Part shown: piece by piece, positions 11,415 to 19,761 of the stretch
Numbering within the stretch: the first letter of the stretch is position 1
Layout: each line of letters starts with the position of its first letter
Origin: Methanococcoides methylutens MM1
Lineage (GTDB): Archaea > Halobacteriota > Methanosarcinia > Methanosarcinales > Methanosarcinaceae
Assembly (NCBI RefSeq): GCF_000970325.1
Contig: NZ_CP009518.1
Span: 1,302,001-1,366,000 of the forward strand
Length of the DNA stretch: 64,000 nt
Direction: 5' to 3'
Position numbers and translations under genes: made by a program
Notes under the pieces: generated by a model
Told to the model about the DNA's origin: nothing
Databases searched by the model: none
What the model saw: the letters and a program-made list of their open reading frames with translations, nothing else

Positions 11415-12263
11415 ATGCAACAAACTTCCCTCACCATAAAAGAGATAAAAAACCTTGGCTACTACGATTTCATGAGCTACCTTGGAGTTCCATATTTTCA
11501 CGTGGGTGGCCTGACATCAACGAAGGAGCTGGCTGAACTCTGCCAGATCAACGAGGAAAGCAAGGTGTTGATGGTAGGATGTGGAGCAGGCTTCAGTGCA
11601 TGTTTTGTGGCTCAGAACTTTGGCTGTTCCGTTGTTGGTGTGGACATTGCAGAAGTGTCCATCAGGAAAGCAAACGAGAGAGCAAAGGCATTGGGTCTTG
11701 AGGACAAAGCGGAATTCCGTATAGGTGATGCCTATGACCTGCCATTTGAAGCTGATACTTTTGATATTGTCATCACAGAGTTCGTATCACAATTCCTAGA
11801 CACTGAAAGAGCATACAGGGAATTTGTACGTGTGTTGAAACCCGGGGGTATGGTGGGGATCAATGAGATGTATAGTGATGCAGATATGCCTCCGGAAGTT
11901 ACAGAAAAGATCAGGGAAGCTGAACGTATCTTCAGCGAGATCACACAGCTGCCTTTTTCACTTCCATCACCTGAAGACTGGAAGTCATGGCTTGAAGGGG
12001 CAGGATTGAGCGATGTTCAGGTGCATAAACATAAGGTCTCTGTAAACTTAAAGGAATTCGAGCTGGTGGCTAAAGCATTGGGAGGTTACGGGAAATTTGC
12101 CCGATTGTTCATCAGTTTGATGATAGGAATGACCAGATACACCATCTCAAGTAGGAAGATAAGGGACAGGTTCAGAAAGCTCAGCAAGGGCAAAGGAATC
12201 CTGATGAGGAACAGGTCCACTTCGAAGCATGTGGGGTATGCACTTGCTGTTGGTAGAAAATGA
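11415..12263 (+). CDS. Class I SAM-dependent methyltransferase
   Basis: This 282-residue methyltransferase has motif I VLMVGCGAGFSACFVA (residues 51-66), the acidic residue of motif II in VVGVDIAE, and a post-I region followed by FDIVITEFVSQFLD and VLKPGGMVGINEMY. The overall order matches the UbiE/small-molecule methyltransferases; an 80-residue C-terminal tail rich in Lys and Arg may contact a membrane or lipid substrate. TATA-like stretches (CTTATATAT near 11340 and CTTATATTA near 11379) lie upstream. It is a single gene; the substrate is unknown. Confidence 0.85.
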   Translation: MQQTSLTIKEIKNLGYYDFMSYLGVPYFHVGGLTSTKELAELCQINEESKVLMVGCGAGFSACFVAQNFGCSVVGVDIAEVSIRKANERAKALGLEDKAEFRIGDAYDLPFEADTFDIVITEFVSQFLDTERAYREFVRVLKPGGMVGINEMYSDADMPPEVTEKIREAERIFSEITQLPFSLPSPEDWKSWLEGAGLSDVQVHKHKVSVNLKEFELVAKALGGYGKFARLFISLMIGMTRYTISSRKIRDRFRKLSKGKGILMRNRSTSKHVGYALAVGRK

Positions 12264-12335
12264 CGTATAAATCTTTATATTGTGATCTAACTTATTAGCA
12301 GAGTAGAGTTTCATTGTATCTTCCAGGGTGCCTAT

Positions 12336-13094
12336 ATGACCACTGATACTAACCGTCCAAATAAAGACAAAAACATGAGAAAGATCATTGAAGATGTCAG
12401 GAATTGTGATCTTGAATGCTACAGTAGTAAATACACATTCCCATTGAACACACGTACAAATGGGAAAAGAAGAACCATATCTGTAGAAGAATTAAAGAAT
12501 GCTAAACCATTGATAGATGATTGGAGAGAACAACAAGTCCTGTTTGTTTCCCAGGCACCATCTAAACAGGCATGGGTTGATAACGAACTAAGTTCCCTGA
12601 ACAATTCATTTCTAACTGATTTTTTACTTCCAAAAATATATCCTGATAAAAGCTTGAATGAAGCACTTGAACAGTGGAAACAAGCAGTCTTCTGGGTGCA
12701 CACTGCTAATTGTTATCCATTTGTACATACTGATGGCAGGAGTAAGGGTAGAGACAAAGCTCCTGATCTAAGATGTGCGAACAAATACATGGATCGTTTT
12801 GTCAACACAATGAACCCCGAATTGATTGTTCTGATGGGAGTAAGTTCGACCCGTTTCTTCTCAAGATCAATAAGATCAGAAATTAGCAGTGACAAGAATT
12901 ATCCCTCTTTAAAAGAGATTCTTGAATGGCAATATACAAACAAAAAAGGCCTTGCTGTTAGTTCAAAAAGTGGAAAATCCGAATATAGGTCAATTATTAT
13001 CCCGCATGCTGCAAACTGGGACAAATTGGATGAAAAAGAAAAATATGCTTACGATCTGCTATTTGAATCTCTGAAAAGGTTTTGTGGTAGATAA
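12336..13094 (+). CDS. Uracil-DNA glycosylase superfamily-like protein with four-cysteine pattern
   Basis: Several features of the 252-residue protein suggest the uracil-DNA glycosylase fold of the iron-sulphur (family 4/5-like) kind. They are a Cys-x3-Cys pair near the N-terminus (CDLEC), a strand and loop reading VLFVSQAPSKQAW where family motif A would be, then ANCYP and a later Cys, followed by NPELIVLMGVSSTRF, and near the end IIPHAAN in the place of motif B. The usual GEAPG and HPS residues are not kept, so catalysis on uracil is doubtful and another damaged or modified base is possible. The first ATG at 12336 is used; an ATG at 12375 is an alternative. It stands alone, next to the structured element at 13171. 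Confidence 0.6.
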   Translation: MTTDTNRPNKDKNMRKIIEDVRNCDLECYSSKYTFPLNTRTNGKRRTISVEELKNAKPLIDDWREQQVLFVSQAPSKQAWVDNELSSLNNSFLTDFLLPKIYPDKSLNEALEQWKQAVFWVHTANCYPFVHTDGRSKGRDKAPDLRCANKYMDRFVNTMNPELIVLMGVSSTRFFSRSIRSEISSDKNYPSLKEILEWQYTNKKGLAVSSKSGKSEYRSIIIPHAANWDKLDEKEKYAYDLLFESLKRFCGR

Positions 13095-13170
13095 CTGAGT
13101 CATTCTACGAGATAAAAACTGGAAACAAAGCAAAAGCTGATCGAAAAGAGATAGTAGAAAAGGAAGTTGA

Positions 13171-13367
13171 TGGCAGTGATCAGGGATCGATCTGTCGACC
13201 TCTCAGACGACATCTCTTTGGGCGACCCTTACCCCGATGTCCTCCCCATCTCAGGTCGACCTAAAGGGATTACGAATGCCATTTTAACCGTGAATGGTTA
13301 TGGGGTTTTATGCCCTTTGGCTTTCTACCTTCTGATTCACTGCCACACCGTATCCCTTATGATACGG
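13171..13367. ncRNA. Candidate structured RNA or fold-back element
   Basis: A GC-rich block in AT-rich intergenic DNA folds into nested helices. The closing helix pairs 13171-13183 with 13332-13345 (13 base pairs, one bulge). Inside it, 13194-13201 pairs perfectly with 13253-13260 and encloses a second helix, 13209-13214 with 13236-13241. A further arm pairs 13263-13268 with 13313-13318 and holds the hairpin 13279-13289/13296-13303. A separate 7-bp hairpin, 13348-13354/13361-13367, follows. This order is what a folded RNA would show, but a fold-back mobile remnant could look similar. The strand is not settled. The 67-codon open frame here is not credible as a gene. Confidence 0.45.
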
Positions 13368-13512
13368 TAATAGAGAATATGTTTTAAAACTACTAATGGT
13401 TTTTGATATATAACCTGGTAACAAAAAAGAAATCAGGCAACTGCTTAGAAAAGTAACAAAAGGTCAATTAATTTTGATGAAAAACATTATAATTTTAGAC
13501 TGAATTGATCAC

Positions 13513-13848
13513 TCAATCTAATCGATATTCTTTTGCTTCTTTGCCCAGGAAATATCCCAGAACTGTTCTTATGCCTACGATAGCACCCAATATTATAAGC
13601 TCTTCGGTTGTTGGAGCAAGAACGGTTTCAATAACATCAGCTGCAATATAAAATTCAAGCCCGAATATTATTTTGTCAGTTAATTCCCTTCTGATAGTAT
13701 CATACTTATAAGATCTTTTAAAAACTTCAAGCATGATCACCTTATAAGTTGATCTCAAGCCACCATAAGTTATCAAAACCGTACCTACAATCGTAAAAAA
13801 AGTAGAAATTAAACCTAAGATCATTTCTATGATAGCATATGTATCCAC
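13513..13848 (-). CDS. DUF1622-family membrane protein
   Basis: This small membrane protein has about three helices and the DUF1622 core: a first hydrophobic helix, a cytoplasmic segment (LRRELTDK-like, here TIRRELTDKIIFGLEFYIAA), then the helix pair ending in GYFLGKEAKEY. The family is widespread, of unknown function, and often linked to envelope stress. I prefer the GTG at 13846-13848 because GGGGAT stands 5-6 bases upstream; an ATG at 13935 would add 29 residues without a ribosome binding site. It is transcribed away from THEP1. Confidence 0.75.
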   Translation of the reverse strand: MDTYAIIEMILGLISTFFTIVGTVLITYGGLRSTYKVIMLEVFKRSYKYDTIRRELTDKIIFGLEFYIAADVIETVLAPTTEELIILGAIVGIRTVLGYFLGKEAKEYRLD

Positions 13849-14047
13849 ATAATCCCCATATATAGCATTACATTGAAAGTAAATAAAGGATAGTATTTGT
13901 TTTTTAGATAAGTTGTTGATCTTAAAAAGAAGCATCTTTTAAGATGGTAAAAAAATAATGATATGAACTATCAGCCAGCCTTAAAGATCAAAACCAATTC
14001 AACTTAAATACCAACCAACCTATCTTTTATATGGGGAAATTGTCCGG

Positions 14048-14551
14048 ATGCTTCGAATAGCAATTACAGGAAAGCCCGGCGTTGGGAAATCAACGGTAAT
14101 TTCAAAGGTTGTGGAAAAGCTAGAGCTGAAAGCCTGCGGAATCCGGGCTGCAGAAATACGTGTGAACGGTAAGCGCCAGGGATTTTCTATTGAGGATATA
14201 GACACCGGCAGGAAAGGGATCCTTAGCCATGTCGCCTGTACAGGCCCGAAGCTGGGAAAATATCATGTTAACCTTGAGGACCTCGATGGCATCGGTGCAG
14301 CAGCGATCAGGGCTCCCTCTGGATGCGATCTTGTGCTGATTGATGAGGTAGGGCCCATGGAACTCAGATCGGAGAACTTCATCCGGGCCGTGGAAGAAGT
14401 CCTTGATTCGGACAGGCCGATACTTGCTGTACTTCATAGATCGAGCAATCATCCACTGGCTCAGAGGATAAGGAAAGACTTCGAAGTACTGACAGTTGAT
14501 GAGAATAACCGGGATGATCTGCCGGAAAGGATCGCAGCAAGATTCCGGTGA
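14048..14551 (+). CDS. THEP1-family nucleoside-triphosphatase
   Basis: This 167-residue P-loop NTPase of the THEP1 family has Walker A ITGKPGVGKST at residues 6-16, Walker B VLIDEVGPMEL near residue 98, and a family-typical NPLA-like segment (SSNHPLAQRIR). Purified family members hydrolyse NTPs; the physiological role is unclear, perhaps RNA or nucleotide metabolism. The stop is five bases before the likely ATG of the acyl-CoA synthetase, which makes an operon probable. Length and motifs are normal for the family. Confidence 0.9.
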   Translation: MLRIAITGKPGVGKSTVISKVVEKLELKACGIRAAEIRVNGKRQGFSIEDIDTGRKGILSHVACTGPKLGKYHVNLEDLDGIGAAAIRAPSGCDLVLIDEVGPMELRSENFIRAVEEVLDSDRPILAVLHRSSNHPLAQRIRKDFEVLTVDENNRDDLPERIAARFR

Positions 14552-14555
14552 GGTA

Positions 14556-16304
14556 ATGGGACAGGACGAAAGCTGGAACTATACTCCGGACAAGCACATA
14601 TCAAAGGGGGCCGATCAAGTGGGGAAAGAAAAGGAAGCATTCGACTACGAAGAAGAGAGAAAGAGCTTCAATTGGGATATTCCTGAAGATTATAATTTTG
14701 TTGACACCATAAGGAAATTGGCAGCAGACAGCTCAAACCTGATGGCGGTTACCGGGTACCCGGACGGGACAGTGGAGAAAGCATCGTACCAGGAGGTCTG
14801 GGATAGTGCCATGAAGTTCGGGAACGTCCTTCGGGATTCCGGGATCCATAAAGGTGACCGGGTGCTGGTGATACTTCGCAGGGGATCAGATGTCTATGTC
14901 ACCAGTATCGCAATCTGGGCGATCGGTGGCGTGGTGGTTCCCGGTACGATCATGCTCAAAAGCAGGGATATAGAATACAGGATGCAGGATGCAGGGATCA
15001 AGGCTTTGATCACAAACGACCGGGCAGTTGCTGATGAGGTAGACAGGATCAAGGATAGTATCGCAGACAGGATCCCGGCCATCGACCTTTTCTTTTCAGG
15101 CCAGAGGGAAGGATGGAAAAACTATGAGCAGGAAATTGATGCTGCATCAGGGAAACTGAAGATCGAAAAGCTTACTGCAAATGATCTGCTGGCGATAAAT
15201 TACACTTCCGGGACCACCGGAGCCCCCAAGGGTGTATTGCATACACATTCATTGATGTACTGCTTCGACAGGCTGAACAGGCACTACTGGTGGAATACGC
15301 AATCTGACGAGCGATGCTGGGCAACAACAGAACCTGGCTGGGCAAAATGGTATTGGGGACCATTCGGAGCTGTACTGAATGCAGGAGCTACCAACTTCCA
15401 TTACGCCGGGAGGTTCGATCCTGAAAAATGGTTTGAATTGCTTGACAGGTGGAAGATAAACAGGGCATGTTTTACGCCAACGGAACTCAGGTCCATGGCA
15501 ACGATCGAGGATGCAGACCAGAGATTCGAGCTTTCTGAACTAAAGGTCATATTAACTGCAGGAGAGCCCTGCACCCCGGGCATTGTTAAGTTCTTCGGAG
15601 AAAAGTTCGGAGTACCTGTGCGGGAAGGATACGGTCAAACGGAATCCTGCGTCATTGCATGCACCCTTCCGGGAATGGAAATAAGACCCGGCTCTATGGG
15701 AAAGTTCACACCCGGGGTTGAGGGAGCAATTGTTGATCCTGATACAGGTGAAAAGTTACCGCCAGGTGAAAAAGGAACAATTGCTGTGGTGAAGGACCAC
15801 CCCATGCTTTTCAAAGGATATCACAACAAACCGGAAAAGACAGCAGAATGCTTCATTGGGGACTGGTACCTGACCGGCGACCTCGCAATGATGGATGACG
15901 ACGGCTATATATGGTTCGAATCAAGGTCAGATGATATCTGTTTAAGTTCAGGATACAGGATAGGGCCTTTCGAAGTCGAAAGTGCGGTCGATTCACATGA
16001 GGCTGTCCTTGAATCTGCAATGATCCCGAGTCCGGATCAGATAAGGGGAGAGATCGTCAAGGTCTTTGTTGTCCTGAGAGAGGGATACAAGCCATCTGAA
16101 CAACTTGTAAAGGATATCCAGAAGCATGTCAAAGAAGTGACAGCTCCCTATAAGTATCCAAGGGAGATCGAATTTGTCAGGGAGCTTCCCAAGACCATCA
16201 GTGGCAAGATCAAACGCAAAGAGCTCAGGATGAACGAGTTCGAGACAAAAAAGGATGTGATAGAAAAACTGAAGGAAAAAGGACTCTGGAAAAGATCAGA
16301 TTGA
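14556..16304 (+). CDS. AMP-forming acyl-CoA synthetase (medium-chain/branched-chain type)
   Basis: This enzyme of about 582 residues activates a carboxylic acid with ATP to acyl-AMP and then to acyl-CoA. ANL-superfamily motifs are all present: YTSGTTGAPKG near residue 215, YGQTE near 359, WYLTGDLAMMDDDGY near 440, and the hinge and acetylation-type lysine region SGKIKRKELR near 550. It resembles the Methanosarcina enzyme known to prefer 2-methylbutyrate and similar acids (MacsMa). The start at 14556, just after the THEP1 stop, is preferred to an overlapping ATG at 14496. A dehydrogenase follows on the same strand and a 2-oxoacid oxidoreductase operon converges, so branched acids from amino acids are likely substrates. 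Confidence 0.9.
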   Translation: MGQDESWNYTPDKHISKGADQVGKEKEAFDYEEERKSFNWDIPEDYNFVDTIRKLAADSSNLMAVTGYPDGTVEKASYQEVWDSAMKFGNVLRDSGIHKGDRVLVILRRGSDVYVTSIAIWAIGGVVVPGTIMLKSRDIEYRMQDAGIKALITNDRAVADEVDRIKDSIADRIPAIDLFFSGQREGWKNYEQEIDAASGKLKIEKLTANDLLAINYTSGTTGAPKGVLHTHSLMYCFDRLNRHYWWNTQSDERCWATTEPGWAKWYWGPFGAVLNAGATNFHYAGRFDPEKWFELLDRWKINRACFTPTELRSMATIEDADQRFELSELKVILTAGEPCTPGIVKFFGEKFGVPVREGYGQTESCVIACTLPGMEIRPGSMGKFTPGVEGAIVDPDTGEKLPPGEKGTIAVVKDHPMLFKGYHNKPEKTAECFIGDWYLTGDLAMMDDDGYIWFESRSDDICLSSGYRIGPFEVESAVDSHEAVLESAMIPSPDQIRGEIVKVFVVLREGYKPSEQLVKDIQKHVKEVTAPYKYPREIEFVRELPKTISGKIKRKELRMNEFETKKDVIEKLKEKGLWKRSD

Positions 16305-16417
16305 ATTTAAGATCAAAAAGTAAGAGTATTGACAAATATTATTATTCAGTAGTGAGAAAATAGAATATTATTTCATTTAACCTTGTAGATCAGGAAAGTT
16401 TTAAGGGAGGGGTAGAT

Positions 16418-17551
16418 GTGGAAGACAGCTTTCGATTTGCGGATGAGCTCGGACCGAGCAAGATCATCCATGTATATGAACCGTCTGTGGGACTGAGAGC
16501 GGTACTGGTTGTGGATAATGTGGCAGCTGGCCCTTCTATCGGAGGGGTACGCATGGCATCGGATGTCAGCACAGAGGAGTGTTTTCGTTTGGCAAGGGCC
16601 ATGACACTAAAAAATGCAGCCGCAGGCCTTCCCTATGGAGGTGGAAAGGCTGTAGTCTATGCTGACCCGAAGATGGAAAAGGAAAAAAAGGCAGAACTTT
16701 TACGAGCCCTTGCTTGCTCATTGAGGGAGATCAAGGAGTACATCTTCGCTCCTGACATGGGTACGGATGAGGACTGTATGGCCTGTGTGAAGGATGAGAT
16801 CGGCAGGGTGGTCGGGCTTCCCAGGGTTCTTGGCGGGATTCCATTAGATGAGATAGGAGCTACAGGATGGGGTCTTCGACATTCCACTGAAGTTGCCCTT
16901 GAGTTCTGTGACTTCAAGCTTGAAGGAGCCAGGGTCGCAGTGCAGGGATTTGGTGCAGTTGGTAAGAATGCAGCCCGTTTCCTTGCAGAAAAGGGATCTG
17001 TAGTAGTTGCAATTGGTGATTCACGAGGAACGTTGTATAACCCGGACGGAATTGACGTTGATGTAGTGATAGCCTTAAAAGAATCCGGAGGAAGCGTGGT
17101 CGATTATCCCGGAGGACAGAAGCTCGAGCGCGATGCGGTCATAGATGTTGATTGTGATATATGGATCCCAGCAGCACGTCCGGATGTCCTGAATGAGGAA
17201 AATGTGCATCGCCTGAGGACAAAACTTGTGGTCGAAGGTGCCAACATCCCGATAACTCAGGGAGCTGAAAAATACCTTCACGAAAAAGGGATACTGTGCG
17301 TTCCGGATTTCATTGCCAATGCTGGAGGAGTGATCTGTGCTGCCATGGAGTATGAGGGAGCTAGTGAGTGTGCAGCACTTCAGGCCATAGAGGAAAAGGT
17401 GCGTACCAATACCAGGTTGGTGTTGAAGAATGCGGCTGACAAAGAAATACTTCCACGGGAAGCTGCCCTGGAACTTGCCCTATCAAGGATACACAAAGCT
17501 ATGGGTTACAGAAGATGGTCCCTTTTCTCATCAGCCCCGGGATTCGTTTAA
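16418..17551 (+). CDS. Glu/Leu/Phe/Val dehydrogenase family protein
   Basis: This oxidative deaminase of 377 residues converts an amino acid to its 2-oxo acid with NAD(P), or works in reverse. The catalytic core has Lys65 and Lys77 in TLKNAAAGLPYGGGKAVV, the acid in APDMGTDE, and the dinucleotide fold VQGFGAVGKNAARFL. Length and the TLKNAAAGLPYGGGK wording lie between glutamate and leucine/valine dehydrogenases, so the substrate is uncertain. It starts with GTG at 16418 behind a strong GGGAGGGG. It lies 113 bases after the acyl-CoA synthetase. With the neighbouring ferredoxin oxidoreductase it forms a plausible amino acid to acyl-CoA route. Confidence 0.9.
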   Translation: MEDSFRFADELGPSKIIHVYEPSVGLRAVLVVDNVAAGPSIGGVRMASDVSTEECFRLARAMTLKNAAAGLPYGGGKAVVYADPKMEKEKKAELLRALACSLREIKEYIFAPDMGTDEDCMACVKDEIGRVVGLPRVLGGIPLDEIGATGWGLRHSTEVALEFCDFKLEGARVAVQGFGAVGKNAARFLAEKGSVVVAIGDSRGTLYNPDGIDVDVVIALKESGGSVVDYPGGQKLERDAVIDVDCDIWIPAARPDVLNEENVHRLRTKLVVEGANIPITQGAEKYLHEKGILCVPDFIANAGGVICAAMEYEGASECAALQAIEEKVRTNTRLVLKNAADKEILPREAALELALSRIHKAMGYRRWSLFSSAPGFV

Positions 17552-17601
17552 TTAAGAAAAGAGATGAGAAAAGAAGAAGGAAAGAAAAGGAAGGATAGGA
17601 T

Positions 17602-18537
17602 TTAAGGGAGGAGCTTGTTCTTCCTCCAGTAATCATCCACCATCTCCTGTATACTTTTCAGAGCCTCCTCCTGTCTTTCCGGTTTGAAAAGATGGGAGAA
17701 CCTTTCCTGCTTTTTCAGGTAGTCTTCCACAGGCTTGAACTTCTTCGGGACGAATGTATGTTCAACCTCCCCATGGATCGACTCTTTCAAAGGCCATAAG
17801 CCGGTCTCAACTGAGAGCTTTGCGAGTTTGACAGATTGAGACGGATCAAATCCCCATCCTGGAGGGCAGGGGATGTGGGAAATGAAGAGTTTTGGACCTT
17901 TGAACTGTTCGGCCTTTTTGAACTTGTTCATCAGGTCAACAGGATAGGCCGGTGAAACGGTTGCAAGGTATGGTGGTTTGTGACTGTTCCAGATGTCGAA
18001 CAGGTTCTTCTTTTGAAGCTGTGAGCCAACAGGGACCTTCTCTCCGGGAGGTGTCGTTCCTGTCCTTGAACCAAAGGGCGATGCTCCTGAATGCTGGAAA
18101 CCGGTATTCCCATAAGCCTCGTTATCATAACAGATGTAATAGAAATCCAGGTTCCGGTAAATGGCACCGGATGTGGACGAGAGGGCCATGTCGTATGCAG
18201 AACCATCGCCTGCAAGCACGACCACCTTCAGGTTCTCTTCAGGATCAAGTTTTCCTTTTTTGATCAGTATATCCAGAGCATCCCGTACTCCCTGAGCCCC
18301 TGCAGGTGCACAGGCCATAGCAGTGTAAAGCCAGGAATTCCGAAAAGGTGAAAATGGATAAATGGTAAGCAGAGTGAAACATCCTGCTGCATTTACGATT
18401 ACGATATTTTCCCCCAATGCCTTCAGGCAATATCTCAGGGTCAGGAGGCCACCACAACCTGCACAGGCAGCGGTCCCCGGTTGCATGTTCTCTTCAGATG
18501 GCAGTTCCTTTATGGACCTGATGTTTTCTGAATCCAT
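17602..18537 (-). CDS. 2-oxoacid:ferredoxin oxidoreductase, beta (TPP-binding) subunit
   Basis: The beta subunit (311 residues) binds thiamine diphosphate and a 4Fe-4S cluster. The TPP signature GDGSAYDMALSSTSGAI with YDNEAYGNTG is clear. Cluster ligands fit Cys25, Cys28, Cys53 and the late Cys in ISHIPCPPGWGFDP, as in PorB. The length matches pyruvate and 2-oxoisovalerate enzymes. It is the last gene of a tight three-gene operon, three bases after the alpha subunit. The complex would convert a 2-oxo acid plus CoA into acyl-CoA, CO2 and reduced ferredoxin, or carboxylate in reverse. Confidence 0.93.
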   Translation of the reverse strand: MDSENIRSIKELPSEENMQPGTAACAGCGGLLTLRYCLKALGENIVIVNAAGCFTLLTIYPFSPFRNSWLYTAMACAPAGAQGVRDALDILIKKGKLDPEENLKVVVLAGDGSAYDMALSSTSGAIYRNLDFYYICYDNEAYGNTGFQHSGASPFGSRTGTTPPGEKVPVGSQLQKKNLFDIWNSHKPPYLATVSPAYPVDLMNKFKKAEQFKGPKLFISHIPCPPGWGFDPSQSVKLAKLSVETGLWPLKESIHGEVEHTFVPKKFKPVEDYLKKQERFSHLFKPERQEEALKSIQEMVDDYWRKNKLLP

Positions 18538-18540
18538 ATA

Positions 18541-19761
18541 TCATTGTCTCCCTGCAATCTCTTTTAGTTTTTTAATGCCTTCCCACTCTTTTTTAGTATA
18601 AAGTAGATGAGGAAGCCCTACAATTCCGGAATCTTCTGCATGGATCATTTTCTCAAAGATGAGGTCGAACTCTTCCTGGCTGATGTTCTTTCCTCCGAGC
18701 CCACCTATAAAGGATAGCATAAGGGGCCTGCTATTCTCATTGTAAAGGCAACTGGCCATCTCAGAATAGATGATACCACCCTTACCTACACTGATGTTCT
18801 GGTCGATGACAGCCACAGCCTTCTTTCCTTTCAGGGCATTCCTAATATCTGCCTCCGGGAATGGGCGTAAGAACCTTGGCCTCAACAGACCTGCCTTGAT
18901 ACCATTCTCACGTGCTCTTTTCACTGCGGCTTTCCCAAGAGTTGAAAAGGAGTTTGTCATCACAAGGACATATTCAGCATCTTCCATCATATATTCATCA
19001 ATTGTTCCATACTTCCTGCCGAATATCCTCTCGAAATCATCAGATACTTCCCTGTAGACCTCAAGAGCATTCTGACTTGCAAGGTGCATCTGGTACTTGA
19101 AATAGGAATAGAACTCCCCCCCAAGGACTGCAACTCCCTGAGCCATGGGTTGACCTGCCCTGAAGAAGGCATGCTCCGGCTGGTATTCCGGCAGGAAACT
19201 TCTGACCTTTTCCACATCAGGAACCTCTACAGCTTCCCTGGTAAATGAAAGGAAAAAGCCGTCCATGTTAACCATCAGCGGCAGAAGTACGCGATCATCT
19301 TCTGCCAGCCTGTATGCCATCAGAACAGAATCAAGTACTTCCTGACAGGTCTCACAATGGATCTGCAGGAATCCAGTATCCCTAAGTGCAAGGATGTCAT
19401 TGTGGTCCGGCCCCAGTGTAATGGGAGCAGACAGACCCCGGGATACATTGACCATCACAAGAGGTACTCTCCATCCTGCTACCGTGAATAGCATCTCAAA
19501 CCCATACATCAAACCCTGACTTGATGTGGTAGTGAAGGTCCTGGCACCTGTGGCTGAAGCAGCTCCTGCTGCTGTTACCATGGAGTGTTCAGAATCCATG
19601 GTAACAAAACCTGCATCCATCTCTCCATCGGATATCCACTTTGCAATCGTCTCGATTATCTCAGTTTGAGGAGTTATAGGATAAGCTGGAATGTAATCAA
19701 CTTCTGCCAACCGAACTCCCCAGGCAGCGGCAGCATTACCGGTAAGCATCTCTTTTGCCAT
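18541..19761 (-). CDS. 2-oxoacid:ferredoxin oxidoreductase, alpha subunit
   Basis: The alpha subunit (406 residues) starts with LTGNAAAAWGVRLAEVDYIPAYPITPQTE, contains the conserved Glu-His region (DSEHSMVTAAGAASATGARTFTTTSSQGL) and SRGLSAPITLGPDHND, the substrate and CoA binding features of PorA-type subunits. Its ATG overlaps the stop of the gamma-delta gene by one base (TAATG), a sign of translational coupling. Substrate choice (pyruvate, 2-oxoisovalerate or other) cannot be read securely from these motifs. The neighbouring dehydrogenase and acyl-CoA synthetase favour a branched-chain or amino-acid-derived 2-oxo acid. Confidence 0.93.
   Translation of the reverse strand: MAKEMLTGNAAAAWGVRLAEVDYIPAYPITPQTEIIETIAKWISDGEMDAGFVTMDSEHSMVTAAGAASATGARTFTTTSSQGLMYGFEMLFTVAGWRVPLVMVNVSRGLSAPITLGPDHNDILALRDTGFLQIHCETCQEVLDSVLMAYRLAEDDRVLLPLMVNMDGFFLSFTREAVEVPDVEKVRSFLPEYQPEHAFFRAGQPMAQGVAVLGGEFYSYFKYQMHLASQNALEVYREVSDDFERIFGRKYGTIDEYMMEDAEYVLVMTNSFSTLGKAAVKRARENGIKAGLLRPRFLRPFPEADIRNALKGKKAVAVIDQNISVGKGGIIYSEMASCLYNENSRPLMLSFIGGLGGKNISQEEFDLIFEKMIHAEDSGIVGLPHLLYTKKEWEGIKKLKEIAGRQ

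Noticed and set aside
13167-13370. 67-codon open frame on the plus strand
   Set aside because: It coincides with the structured element, has no family resemblance, no plausible ribosome binding site and unusual composition.
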